Positions 8,877-19,383 of a stretch of DNA of 64,000 bases are shown here, in pieces (the stretch's first letter is position 1; every line of letters begins with the position of its first letter). Position numbers and translations under genes: made by a program. The DNA is from Prostheceraeus crozeri (taxonomy: Eukaryota; Platyhelminthes; Polycladida; Euryleptidae). Where the stretch lies: assembly GCA_907163375.1 (NCBI GenBank), contig CAJQUW010010425.1:1-64000 (forward strand), in the 5' to 3' direction. The notes under the pieces were generated by a model. The model made no database searches, had not been told where the DNA came from, and saw only the letters and a list, made by a program, of their open reading frames with translations.

Positions 8877-10181
8877 ATGAATTCTACAAATTCCGAAAAT
8901 TTAACTAAATTAAAAATTTCTAATTTAGATTTATTGAATTATCTATTAAACAAAAATAAAAACTCACATTGTCAGGATATTGGAGGTGACAAGAACAAAG
9001 TTCCATACCACTTCGGTGGTGATATACAAAAAACATTAGAAAACTTTCCTGGATTTATTTGGAGTAAATATTCGAAAGAAAAACATCTTCCTGGTCATTC
9101 ATATACTGGTCCAGGAACTCGATTAGATATAAGACTAGATGAGAATAATAATCCGAAACCAGGTGAAGAACCAATAAATAGAGTAGATGCCGCAGCTTAC
9201 AGGCATGATTTAGCTTATCGAAATCATGATCTAAGTTCTCGACATGCAGCTGATAAGAAGATGATTCAAGAATTAGATAGTATTCAGAATCCTACATTTA
9301 GAGAAAAAATTGAAAGAATGTTTGTTAAAAAAGCTTTACAAGCTAAAATATTATTCGGTCAGGGTTTAAATGAAAATCATAATTTAGACGTTTACGCGTC
9401 TGAAATCCACAAGGAATATAGAAGACATAAATATTTATTGAAAGTAAAAGTATTTAATAAAGATGATATTTGGAGTGCTGATCTTATTCATATGCCGAAT
9501 GAAAGGGACTACAAATACGCATTGACCGTTATAGATTTATATACACGATACGCTTGGGTAAAGCCTTTAAAAAATAAAAGTGGTCTATCAGTTAAATATG
9601 CGTTTGAAGGAATCTTTAAAGAAAGTAATAGAAAGCCAAGGAAATTGTTTGTTGATAAAGGATCGGAATTTTATAACCGAAACGTTCAGCCACTATTTGA
9701 AATTGTTTATTCAACTGAAAATGCAGGAAAAGCTGTAGTGATAGAAAGATTCAATCGGACGTTAAAAAATAAATTATTCAAGAAATTTACTCAGCAAGGA
9801 AATCAGAAATGGTTGAAGATATTACCAGGAGTTGTAGAAGAGTACAATAATAAAGTTCATTCTGGTATTGAAGAAACCCCAAAGAATGCTTCTGACGACC
9901 CTGATTTGATACGAAAGAAAATATTCGAGAATAATAATTTGAATGAGAGTAATCCGAATTTGCAGAAACTTAAGCCGAAATTTAAAATTGGAGATAGAGT
10001 TAGAATATTTAAATATAAGAATAAATTTGAAAAAGGCTTTGTTGGCTATTGGACTAAAGAAATATTTGAAGTTTCTAAAATAAATCAAAGTTATCCGATT
10101 ACTTATGAAATTAAAGATTTAGATAATGAGGATATCAGAGGTCGTTTTTATCAAAATGAATTACAGAAAACAGAGCTTTAA
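8877..10181 (+). CDS. Phospholipase A2 - integrase fusion (P1)
   Basis: 434 residues in one open frame with two unlike enzymes. Residues about 56-165 match the parvovirus VP1 phospholipase A2 domain: the YTGPG calcium loop (76-80), then DAAAYRHDLAY with the catalytic His-Asp (110-111). In parvoviruses this domain breaks the endosomal membrane during entry. Residues about 185-345 are a retrovirus-like integrase core, with Asp202 in WSADL, Asp260 in FVDKGSEF and Glu290 in VIERFNRTLK. A C-terminal SH3-like domain follows (GDRVRIFK, GYWTKEIF). No zinc-binding HHCC domain precedes the core, so PLA2 occupies that place. P2 has the same fusion. A double hairpin at 8,993-9,020 adds ten codons absent from P2. 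Confidence 0.85.
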   Translation: MNSTNSENLTKLKISNLDLLNYLLNKNKNSHCQDIGGDKNKVPYHFGGDIQKTLENFPGFIWSKYSKEKHLPGHSYTGPGTRLDIRLDENNNPKPGEEPINRVDAAAYRHDLAYRNHDLSSRHAADKKMIQELDSIQNPTFREKIERMFVKKALQAKILFGQGLNENHNLDVYASEIHKEYRRHKYLLKVKVFNKDDIWSADLIHMPNERDYKYALTVIDLYTRYAWVKPLKNKSGLSVKYAFEGIFKESNRKPRKLFVDKGSEFYNRNVQPLFEIVYSTENAGKAVVIERFNRTLKNKLFKKFTQQGNQKWLKILPGVVEEYNNKVHSGIEETPKNASDDPDLIRKKIFENNNLNESNPNLQKLKPKFKIGDRVRIFKYKNKFEKGFVGYWTKEIFEVSKINQSYPITYEIKDLDNEDIRGRFYQNELQKTEL

Positions 10182-10215
10182 CCTTTAGGTGGCGCTTTAG
10201 CTAGCTTCGCTTGAG

Positions 10216-10677
10216 TTATAGATTGTTTAACTCTAACATAATATCTAGAAATGATACTCCTTTTTGTAATTTGTACAAAACGTATAAACATAATTGTCCA
10301 CTATAAGTAGTTCCCGGTTTTTGAATTTGAAACGTATTATAAATTCCATTGCCAAGTATTTCTGTTACTTCATTCGTAGGTGGAAGTCCGTATGAGTCAA
10401 AATAATAATTTGAACAGTTTATATTTCTTTGTCCTGCTGACCAATGTACGCCTTTTTCATCTGACGTATGGAGATTGGTTACGAAATTTACAGTTATTGA
10501 TGGAACTTTGTTCCGGGAACTGAAGGTTCCTGTTGGCTTATTTTTTAGGAATTGTAATTCGTCTCTCATTAGAACATGAAAATTCTTTATTCCTAATTCA
10601 TTTGCGATTTTCTTTAGGTCGAAATTTGTCGTAGTTTGCGTTCCATATAATTTAAAAAACTTATTTATGTTGCTCAT
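10216..10677 (-). CDS. Adenain-like maturation cysteine protease (P1)
   Basis: 153 residues, convergent with the PLA2-integrase gene. It has the adenovirus protease/Ulp1-type order: His78 in GVHWSAG, Asp94 in YYFDSYGLPP, a downstream Gln, and Cys130 in SGQLCLYVLYKL. The role inferred from the family is cleavage of capsid precursors such as the pVI-like and pX-like proteins during virion maturation. The gene contains two adjacent hairpins (10,502-10,514 and 10,516-10,530) that are also present in P2, so that insertion predates the split of the copies. Translation starts from MSNINKFF, conserved in P2. Confidence 0.85.
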   Translation of the reverse strand: MSNINKFFKLYGTQTTTNFDLKKIANELGIKNFHVLMRDELQFLKNKPTGTFSSRNKVPSITVNFVTNLHTSDEKGVHWSAGQRNINCSNYYFDSYGLPPTNEVTEILGNGIYNTFQIQKPGTTYSGQLCLYVLYKLQKGVSFLDIMLELNNL

Positions 10678-10689
10678 TTTATAATAAAA

Positions 10690-11280
10690 AAATTTCTTAA
10701 GGGACCCCTAGAAGACAGAAGGGAGGGGGTAGCAGAACTACGTTCATATGATATTGAAGGATATATTCTTGCTGTTTCTTCCACTTTTGTTTCTTCCACT
10801 TTTAAAGAAATATTTTTAGACACATGATATATTTTAAAAACCTGAAAGATGGATAAAATTCATGAATTTGAAATTCTCAACTTTTATGATTTTTGGTGTC
10901 CTGGAACGGTCATGATTTAAGCAATGAAAATCGAACCGAAGGTTCTAGGGCTTCGCCCGATTGTAATTCTCAAATTTTGAGATTTTGAAAAATTTGAAAA
11001 TTGGGTATTTTTAAAAACGCCCAAATCGGAGCGAAGCTCCTCTGGCTTTAGCCGATTTATGAATTTAGGTCTTCATAACCTGAAAAAGGGTTCAAATTCA
11101 TGAATTTATGTCGTTTTTAAAGATACCAATTTTTTTGATTTTATGGTGTCCTGGAACGGTCTAAATTCATGTATTTAGGTCTTAAAAACCTGAAAAAGGG
11201 TCTAAATTCATGAATTTATGTCGTTTTTAAAGATACTATTTTTTTGGAATTTTAGGTGTCCTGGAACGGTCTTTTGCCCA
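10690..11280. repeat. Repeat-rich terminal region of P1
   Basis: Non-coding. It holds a degenerate tandem array in which GGTGTCCTGGAACGGTC recurs three times (about 10,896, 11,147 and 11,258), with AATTCATGAATTTA between. A matching region ends P2 (35,600-36,040). Two complete 34-bp double-hairpin units lie here at 10,929-10,962 and 11,024-11,057. The array is probably part of the long terminal inverted repeat of the element. It stops abruptly where the gypsy-like fragment begins. Confidence 0.75.
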
Positions 11281-13222
11281 TTACTATCCTCCATATAACA
11301 TAATGAAATCCAGTCCGATAATTATGGGGCTCCTGAGGCGTTCACAGACTATAAATGTCTGGTTGAAACATTCGCCCGCGACTTCTATGGGTATGTTAAC
11401 TTCTGCAATAGGTTTGACTTTGGAACAGTCAGGCTGGTCAAACTTTGGCATCTCCTTGCGGGTGTACGAAACGCCTGTTTCTCGACACGTTTCAACATCA
11501 ATCACGCTACGATCTGCTCCGGAATCTAACATAGCGGTACGCGGTTTATGGTTTAAAAGCAGTTGAATAACGTTACAGTTCGGGGTCTGGATTGTGACAT
11601 CAGACGGTTTCTCACCGGCTGCGGAATCAGTCCGTCCGTCCGCGGAGTGTTCCAGCCTCAGTGGTTTAAATATATATTTTCCCGAAATGGACAGTTCCTC
11701 ATGAAATGTCCTTTCTCTCCACATTTGAAACATTTTACTTGTTCATTAGTTCTCTCCTCTCCAGAAAAAGAGCGTCTTGGAGGGGTAGGAGGTCGTAGTG
11801 CCCGTACAGGAGATGGACTCCTCCGTACTTCAGGTAAGTTTGGTGGAGTAGGCGGTCGGATAGGAGACAAGCTCCTGCGAACATCTGCGGATCGATAGGG
11901 TGGCATATTTTTCTGGAAGGATGACCCTGACAGTGGACATGATCCTCCCGTAGGCCTACTTATTTCGACCCTCGAGTCCGAATTGAGCAGACGATTCTTT
12001 TTTATCAAATCTGCTGCGTGATAGAGATGCTCTATCGAGAGGGGTGGGCTGAACGTGAATTGTCGAGAGAGTTCGACATTGCTAGTGCCGGCAAGCATGC
12101 TTTGAAGAATAGTCTCCTCCTGTTTCCAGGAAGGTTGAGCCGGAAAGGCAATCCTTACTAATCGCCGTAATTCTCCCTCAAAATCTTGCAAATCTTCAGA
12201 ATTCCTTTGATACCTGGAATAAAAAAGTTCTTGCGCCCTCGACATATTAATCGGTATAACGTATTTCCTACTCAGAGACTCGACAAGCATATCAAAACTG
12301 TTTAGCACCTCATCCGGTCGATGTTGCACGAACTCGAATGGTTTTGTTCCCAACAGAGTCTATGAATTCTCTCCTGTGGAGGATAGGTGTCCAAATACAT
12401 AGATACTCGGCGAAACCATATGTCAAAATCTTCTCCAGATTCCCCCTGAAAAATTGGTACATTTTTCATGCTCAATTTTTCGTACTTACCTGTCCGCTCT
12501 CTCGGTAGGCTGCTGTCTATCGGTGGCTTTGAGTGTTCCCGGCATTTCATCAGTAGACACTGCACAACTTGCTCAAAAGAACAGTGACCAAGACCCCCAG
12601 GAAAAAAATCACACAAACACTCGATAACGTTGTCTCCTAATTTTGCGGCAAAAATAGGGTAACGCTCGGCCTCTGGATAAGTATTCATAGCGGCACTTAT
12701 CCGTTGATAGTAAATAGAAAAATTACCTCCGTCAAATACGGGAAATGCGTTGAGTGGAACACGCAACCATGTTGACGTGTCTCTAGCGTGAATCCCACCG
12801 CTGCCACCAGTGTAACTTGCTTGTGGTTCTACGCTAGGAGCTACTGTAGTCTTTATAGCACTTACCATTAACGGGGGCGTCGATCCGGGCGAGTTGTCGT
12901 CGGCCTGGTCCTCCCAGCGTACACGCAGTCGCCGAGGTGAAGCGGTGCCTATACTAGGCGGGTGTCTCCACGGGCTTGCCGGTGGGTCGATCTCCTTAAC
13001 GGTCGGCTTCCGTCGAGGCGAGTCTCCCGATTTGGTTCGGGGTAATTCTCCCGGCTGTCGTCGGGGTGAAGAAACAGCGGCCTCAGAGTCTCCTGGCTCC
13101 GGTTTAATTAGCAGCTGTTGTGCACGGGAAACAATCTCCTCCGCTAGAATAGAGATGTCATCATCGTCAATAAAATCATCACTGCATTCTGCCATGTTGA
13201 CCGGAATTGCTAGAACAAGCAA
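11281..13222 (-). mobile_element. Gypsy-like gag-protease fragment
   Basis: The minus strand encodes a retrotransposon gag with an acidic N-terminus starting at MAECSDDF (about 13,195), a Pro/Arg/Ser-rich linker and a capsid-like region. A CCHC zinc knuckle (CFKCGEKGHFMRNC) follows, then an aspartic protease with LDSGADRSVID. No reverse transcriptase, integrase or LTR is seen, so only the 5' part of the element survives. It meets the P1 terminal repeat on the left. About two breaks are present; moderately old. A donor-like AG/GTGAGC lies in the leader near 13,257-13,262. Confidence 0.75.
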
Positions 13223-13514
13223 TCCCGACCAAGATTACAACAAGAAAACTCTGCTCACCTGAACATTGCTAGCAGGTAGTAAAAACAATTCCCGCGAAAA
13301 GTACAGGCAATTAAAAAGTAGTGCAGTAAAAGTCAATAAAATTAGTTCACTTAAAGACCCCTACTTTACACTATGATTTTACACGTAGTTTCGTTGGTGA
13401 AGAAAAACAAAGTCAAGGTCATATATTTACAAAAGGATTCCACATAAGGTCCGGGGCGAAGAAATGCTGCTTCAGGAGAGAACACTAGCAGCATACATGT
13501 GGATATAGACGACT
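13223..13514. other. Leader or LTR remnant between two retroelements
   Basis: About 290 bp without a gene, between the gag fragment and the BEL/Pao integrase end. It may hold the gag leader, or LTR remnants of either element, but I found no repeat of it elsewhere in the window and no TG...CA ends. Confidence 0.4.
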
Positions 13515-16500
13515 TCAATATGGCGTCGCAATATCAGCTTCCGCTAAAATGTTGATTTTGTCAACAGCAATCTCAGCAGCTCTTCTCCATGGGGGGCGGT
13601 TTGTCCGATCAGCATCGTGTCGCAGATCGCTCGGTTTCGTCCTTAGCTCGAACGATGGCTCCTCGACCGCTCCGAGAACGCTTGCTGCTTCTAGAGGATA
13701 CAGTCTCGAGATGGCGCGATTCGTCTTCCCCGTTGAGGTACGCAGATTAGCAGCACGACATTGTCCATCTTCTCCGATGATAAGGCTGTCAATGATACCT
13801 AGTTTCCATTTATTTCGAGGCAATGAATTATCATGTATCAAGACCAGCTGTCCTATGTATGGAGAAGAAGGGGTAGAAGAAATCTTACTATTTCTGTTCG
13901 TATAATAATGTCGCTCGCGAAGAGCTGACAGGTATTCAGACTGAAAACGCTGAATGAAATGACGCTGCAATAAAGCTCTACGTGAATTCATTCGGTTCAA
14001 TGTAGTTTCACTGCAACTAATCAAATCATCTTCTAAATCAATGCGAGGATCTGGCAATAAACTTGGATTGTAACCGTATAGTAAATGGGCTGGAGTTAGC
14101 GGTTCTAAATCATCAGCCGTATTCTCAATTGATGTCAGGGGACGAGAGTTCAATGTACATTTTATCTCCTTCAAAAGAACACGCAATTGTTCAAATGTGA
14201 TGCAGGAACGACCAAGAGTCTTTTTCAAGCAAACCTACAAAGCGTTCGTGAAAGCCTTCCCACCAGGGTGCTTTAACTGGAATGTTTCTGAATTTCAACT
14301 CTGTCCATGTTTTCTTTTCTATACCTTTCTGAGAAAATGAGGTGTCTGAATCATCGTTTCAGAGAAGAGAATTCAATTGCTGAATTTCTTGATCTGCCCG
14401 CTTGAAAGTTATGGCGTTGTCAGATACAACGAGATTTGGAGTGCCATAATCAGCGCAGTGGCTACGAAAAGCGAGTAGAAAGGATTCTGTCGACATGTCA
14501 TTTAAAAGCTCAAGGTTTAGATTTCTGGTTGTGCAGCAGGAAAATATACAGATATAGCAATTTTGGAATGAGTGGCTCGTAGATTCATTTCTTACGGTAA
14601 GGCTTCCTGAGAAATCAACTCCTATTGAAGAGAATGGCTTTGTGTTATTAACCCGAAAATCAGGTAAATCAGGAGAAATAGGCAGAGGAAAAGGTGTACC
14701 AGTCAATTTTTTGCATATGATGCAGTTGCGAAGAACACTTCGACACTGTGACTTGCCACATGGTAACCAAAACTTCTGTCTCAATGCGTTAACAGTTGCA
14801 GGAACGCCTAAATGGAAAACAACTTCGTGATAATATCTGATAATCAATTTTGAAAACGTACTACTTTTTGGAATCAGTATGGGCAACTTCGCACTTTCAG
14901 GGATCTTAGCCAATTGCCGTCGTCCTGCAGTTCTGATGATACCGTCTCTTAAAACCAAGCCCAATGAACATACAAGTTCTGGCTTTTTATCTCTGCTATT
15001 TTCATCATTCAAATATTCATACTCTTTTGGAAATTCTACTTTTTGAACAAGCTGTATCAAGCGATTTTCTGCAGAAGAGATCTCGTCACAGGAAAGTTTT
15101 GGAGGGAACCGTGTATCAGGATTTCTCAATTTCGAAATGAATCTGCGAACGTAAGCCATGGTTCTAACGAGTTTAGGATACGAACTGAAACGATCTATGT
15201 CAACAAGTTTTGACAACTCACTACTGTATTCAGTAACTGTGGAAAGAACGTTAGCAGGGGATTCCTCAATCTTTTCGTCAATCCTATACTTTCATTTTGG
15301 CCAAGAGTCTTTGGATTTTATCCACTTGGGACCAAACTTCCAATTCTCACAGTTGAGTAATTCTTCGGCAGAAAAACCTCTAGTCATAATGTCTGCGGCA
15401 TTCTCATCAGATGGAACATGTGACCAAGCGTTCTGTGGAATCAAACTCTTGATTTCGGAAACACGGTTGTTCACGAAAACTTTAGTGCGTCCTATCTTAT
15501 TGCTGCTCAACCAGTGAAGGCAGATTTCTGAGTCTGTCCAGGCATTTACTGAATCAATGAAGAAGTCGTTCTTATAGGCTGCGATGACATGACTCACTAA
15601 TCGAGATCCGATCAACATAGCGTGCAATTCCAACTTTGGAATAGTCCATAATAACTTTTTCTTCTGCGGAACTATCTTGTACCTGGCACAAACAAAAGTG
15701 GAAACATTTCCCTGCACGAAGAAAACTACACAGCACATTGCCATGAAGCTGGCGTCACAAAATAAATGAATCTGTACTGGTTCTCTCACATTTATGTTTA
15801 GATATCTTGGAATTATCAGATTCTTGCGGATTTCATCAAGATCAAATTGTAAATCGAGAAACTCGTCTTGGAATTCTTTCGGAAGTATTTCATCCCAAGT
15901 GAGTGATAACTCCCACAATTTTGAAATAAAATGTTTCATACGCATAGTGACTGGGGAAGCTACACCAAAGGGATCAAAAAGGGATGAGGCAATTGAGAGA
16001 GCAATACGTTTGGTGAGCGGTTCATGAGTTTCTGTCAATTTCATGGGAAACAATAATTGATCTGAGTCACAATTCCATCTCATACCTAGGAGAGCTGCTG
16101 TGTCTGACTTCGATGAAACTTTCTCTGTACTGGCAGTTTCGCGCAAGGTTTGGCTATTGGTGTACCATTGTCTCAAGTTCATCTTAGCTGAATTTAGAAT
16201 GGATCGAGATTTCTGAAAATACTCGACCGTATCTTGCTCAGTTGAGCATCCTGAAGCTAAGTTGTCGACGTACAGCTTCTCATACATGTCTCTTGAGACT
16301 TCACAGTCATTGATTCTCAAATGATATCTGACGATTGCGTTCATGATGAAAGGAGAGCATGTGGAACCGAATGCTAAACAACGATATCTAAGGGATACAA
16401 TCTCACAGTCAGGATTACTATCTCTGAACCACAAAAATCTGAGAAAATTTCGATCATCTATCTCAACCTGGATTGAAAGAAATGCTCGCTCAATATCTGC

Positions 16501-17694
16501 ACAAAAGGCGTATCTATGAACACGAAATCTAAGTAAGATTTCCCAGAGACTGTTCAACAGACAAGGACCAGTCTCAAGACAGTCGTTCAAAGATACGTGA
16601 CCTGAGCTTGCATCAAAAACTACTCTAAGCGGAGTCGTGGAATTATTTTCTTTGAGGACATAGAAGTGTGGGAGATAATGACAATTGGACTCATGAGAAA
16701 GTTCGACAATAGGTACGTCTTCGACATAACCTTTCTTAATGTGGTCATTGATCACATTTGAATAGGCATCAAACAATACTATTCCTAATAGACGCTTTTT
16801 AATCTGAAGTAGACGTGATTTGCTCATGTTGAAATTCGATGGAAGAACGGGATGATCATCAAGCCAGGGTAACGGAGCTACATACTGGTTACTGTCAGAG
16901 TCAAACTGAAGGCGATTGCAATAACTTCTCAGAAAGTCATCATCACTCTTTTCTATAGAGGGGTCAGTCAAACCAATTGATTCCATAATTAAAGAATCTC
17001 GAACAATAGTTTTCAAGTTATCTAACTCATCTTCTCTTACATTTTCAAAAGACAATTCAGGTAAAATTCGTTCCATGATGGAGTGAGTACTTAGGAGACA
17101 AGATATTCTGGAATATTTAGTTGGCGGATATTCTTGCTTCTTGTGAATTGGACCAGAGAGAATGACTCCGAAGACGCTGTCTTGAGCAACAGGTCCATAC
17201 GGATCGGGAGAGAAAACAGTGGACTTCAAGAAACTCCAAGCGAAGTCTGCTCCTATCAGAATATCAACAACAAATGTATTTTCATCAAATGGATCGGCGA
17301 ATTTCTTACCTTGCAATTGTAGCTGACTGATGAGCTCACACGAAGACCAACCTGATTGGTCGATCTTGACAATTTCAGGGACGACAAGACACTGGATTGT
17401 TGCAGAACCGTCAGCAGTTTCAAGACTTAGATTCACTAGCTCACATGAAATGATCGAAGATTTACCTCCAAACACGTTGTTTTGAATAGTAAATCTTTTT
17501 TCAGTTTTCAAACTCAATTTATCAGCAGTCGTTTTCCTGATGAAACTCAACTGCGATCCTTCATCGATCAGAATCTTTGCGGTAAGCCTTATATCATCAG
17601 AAAATGCAACAGCTTTTACAGTTTTCAAAAGAACGTTGGAAGAAGTATCCTTAGATTTATACTTCTCAGAAGAAGTCAACGATATGGACGACAA
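13515..17694 (-). pseudogene. BEL/Pao pol region: protease, RT, RNase H, integrase
   Basis: From right to left. An aspartic protease has LIDEGSQLSFI, where the usual DSG/DTG is DEG, as in Pao proteases. A reverse transcriptase follows with FDASSGHVSLND, DIERAFLSI and a YVDNLASG active site, a form used in BEL/Pao in place of YMDD. Then come RNase H (HLFCDAS, with a later WTDSEICLHWL) and an integrase with an HHCC-like zinc region, VDFSGSLTV, VSDNAITF and the conserved Pao tail PLTPAHLLYG. The coding region is broken. Confidence 0.85.
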
Positions 17695-17753
17695 AGTGGA
17701 ATCTGGGTCGCCAGAAACTACGTCAGAATTATGAGCACCGTGCTCGGAATCAT

Positions 17754-19139
17754 TTAAAACGTCACTATCGTTACATGAGGTTGTGTTCTTGATATGAGGT
17801 TGTCGAGATTTACCATTTTGATCAGAAGACTGATCACAACCTTCAGATCTGTTAGTAGCACTATTACTACTGCCGACATTCTCAGTTGTGAAATGAGAAT
17901 GAATTGAACTATGATGAGGTCTGCTACATTTAGCGCATCTACCTTTGATTTACAGTCCTTCTTCAGATGAGAACCCAAGCAGTTGAAACACAGTTTATGA
18001 GATTGGATGAACGTGATTTTCTCACTTACACTTAGGGGACACATGTAAGTTGAATGATTTTCGGATTTACAATAACTACACTGCCGAACGAAGTTCTTAG
18101 AAAATGGCTTTTTGGAATTCTTAGTGACAGTCATAGTACTCACAAACTCGTCTCGTCTGTCTATTTGAAAATTGCTATTACGCACGTCATTCTGGAAATG
18201 GTTACTTGGCCTACCATGAAGAGTCAAAGAATCAAGGTTCTCAAGTTTACGAACCTCTGTTTCCAGAAAAAACATAAATTCGTCAAGAGACGGATGCGAA
18301 CCATGTGTGGCATCTAGCATTTTCATCTGTAGAGAATGCGGAATTTTCCTTAACAAGGACGGTAAAATAAATGGACCGTACATGGTGGAATCATAAGAAA
18401 GATGACTCAATGCAGAAATATCAAACTTGATTTGATCCAAAAAACGTCTCAAATCAGAGGCTGTTTTATCAGCTGATGGAATTTCATTTATAGAATCAAT
18501 ATGAGCGTTCTTAATCCTATCTCTGTCCCCAAACTCATCCTTCAACTTCTGAATCGCTTGCTGAAACGATGAGTTAGAAGGACGCATGTGGTTGATTCTT
18601 TTCTTAGCACGACCATGTAACAGGTTGTTAAGATAGTGGAACTTAGTGACATCTTCAATGTCGGTTCTTGACTCTATCTCAGAATAGAACGTGTCGCAAA
18701 ATTCAGACCATTTTCGGATGTCTGAACCATCAAAATGGACCATCTGTAGCTTGGGTAACTTGGCAAAACTCGTGGGCTTAGAATGCGTAGGCTTACATGT
18801 AGGTGCAGCGGATACAACAGCGGGTTTTACAACATGTTTTTCAAGAAAAACTTCAATTTCATGCAGACCCTGTAAACTGTCACGCATGAAATCGTTATCA
18901 ATTTCTAACTGCGCAAAAAATTCATCTGACTGGATGAAATCGTCGGAATAGGCTTCCATAATTAGTTTATCGATATTTCGGATATCGTCTAACTTGGATT
19001 TCAAGAAGGTGAGATCGAACCTGATTGAGTTTATATCAGGAGATTCACTAGAAAGACATGCCTTAACTTTATTGAAAGATTTCTTAAAGTAAGAACGGTG
19101 ACCGGCACGTTGCCGAGTGAGACTTGATAAAGTAGACAT
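17754..19139 (-). pseudogene. BEL/Pao gag
   Basis: About 460 residues with the Pao-type gag layout (DUF1759-like). A helical N-terminus is followed by LPKLQMVHFDGSDIRKWSEF, where the F-G-D motif that opens the Pao gag core is clear. A helical capsid region comes next, then zinc knuckles (CSYCKSENHSTYMC and CFNCLGSHLKKDC). This protein would coat the RNA in virus-like particles. The start MSTLSSL fits the gag start of related elements. Part of the broken element above. Confidence 0.85.
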
Positions 19140-19383
19140 TTACAAGGAGTGAATAACACCTAAATATATAAATACAAGAGATCAGCTGATCTTAATACAT
19201 GAAACTTATATAGCACATAAAAATGGAAACTTTTACATCAGGAGCTTGCGTTGTGTATGCGTTGCGTTGTGTGGTCACGGCACCAATTGTGGTATTCTTA
19301 CCGACAAACAAAAGTTTATTCTAGTTTCATGAACAATTTTATTGAGAGTACAACAGATTCTCTTTAGGTGGAAAACCATTATA
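19140..19383. other. Flank between BEL/Pao gag and the Tc1 insertion
   Basis: About 240 bp without a gene. A minus-strand TATATAAG near 19,208-19,215 could be the retroelement promoter. The right-most few dozen bases probably already belong to P2, because coding-like sequence resumes beyond the Tc1 element. The exact joint is not visible. Confidence 0.4.

Larger units (their letters stand above)
1..11280. mobile_element. P1: Polinton/adintovirus-like element, cut at both sides
   Basis: An AT-rich block of compact virus-like genes. In order: protein-primed DNA polymerase and a clamp-like gene (minus strand); fibre-like, pVI-like, major capsid, pX-like and PLA2-integrase genes (plus strand); an adenain-like protease (minus strand); a repeat-rich terminal stretch. 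This gene set is diagnostic of Polintons (Mavericks) and adintoviruses. The left end lies outside the window and the right end meets a gypsy-like fragment. No packaging ATPase or penton gene is visible; they may lie to the left. Most frames are open, with about two breaks in the visible part, so it is a fairly recent fossil. It is sprinkled with micro-hairpin insertions (see findings). Confidence 0.9.
13515..19139 (-). mobile_element. BEL/Pao LTR-type retroelement, broken
   Basis: A minus-strand gag-pol order of protease, reverse transcriptase, RNase H and integrase, with the sequence features of the BEL/Pao family. About three or four breaks separate otherwise long frames, so it is a fossil of moderate age. 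The flanks (13,223-13,514 and 19,140-19,383) share no recognisable repeat, so LTRs could not be assigned. It lies between P1 and P2. It may have inserted at the left edge of P2 or marks a deletion joint. Confidence 0.85.

Noticed and set aside
11563-11898. Plus-strand frame opposite gag
   Set aside because: It lies over the zinc knuckle and linker of the minus-strand gag and shows no domain.
13223-13514. LTR of the BEL/Pao or gag fragment
   Set aside because: No repeat of this sequence at the other side of either element and no TG...CA borders.
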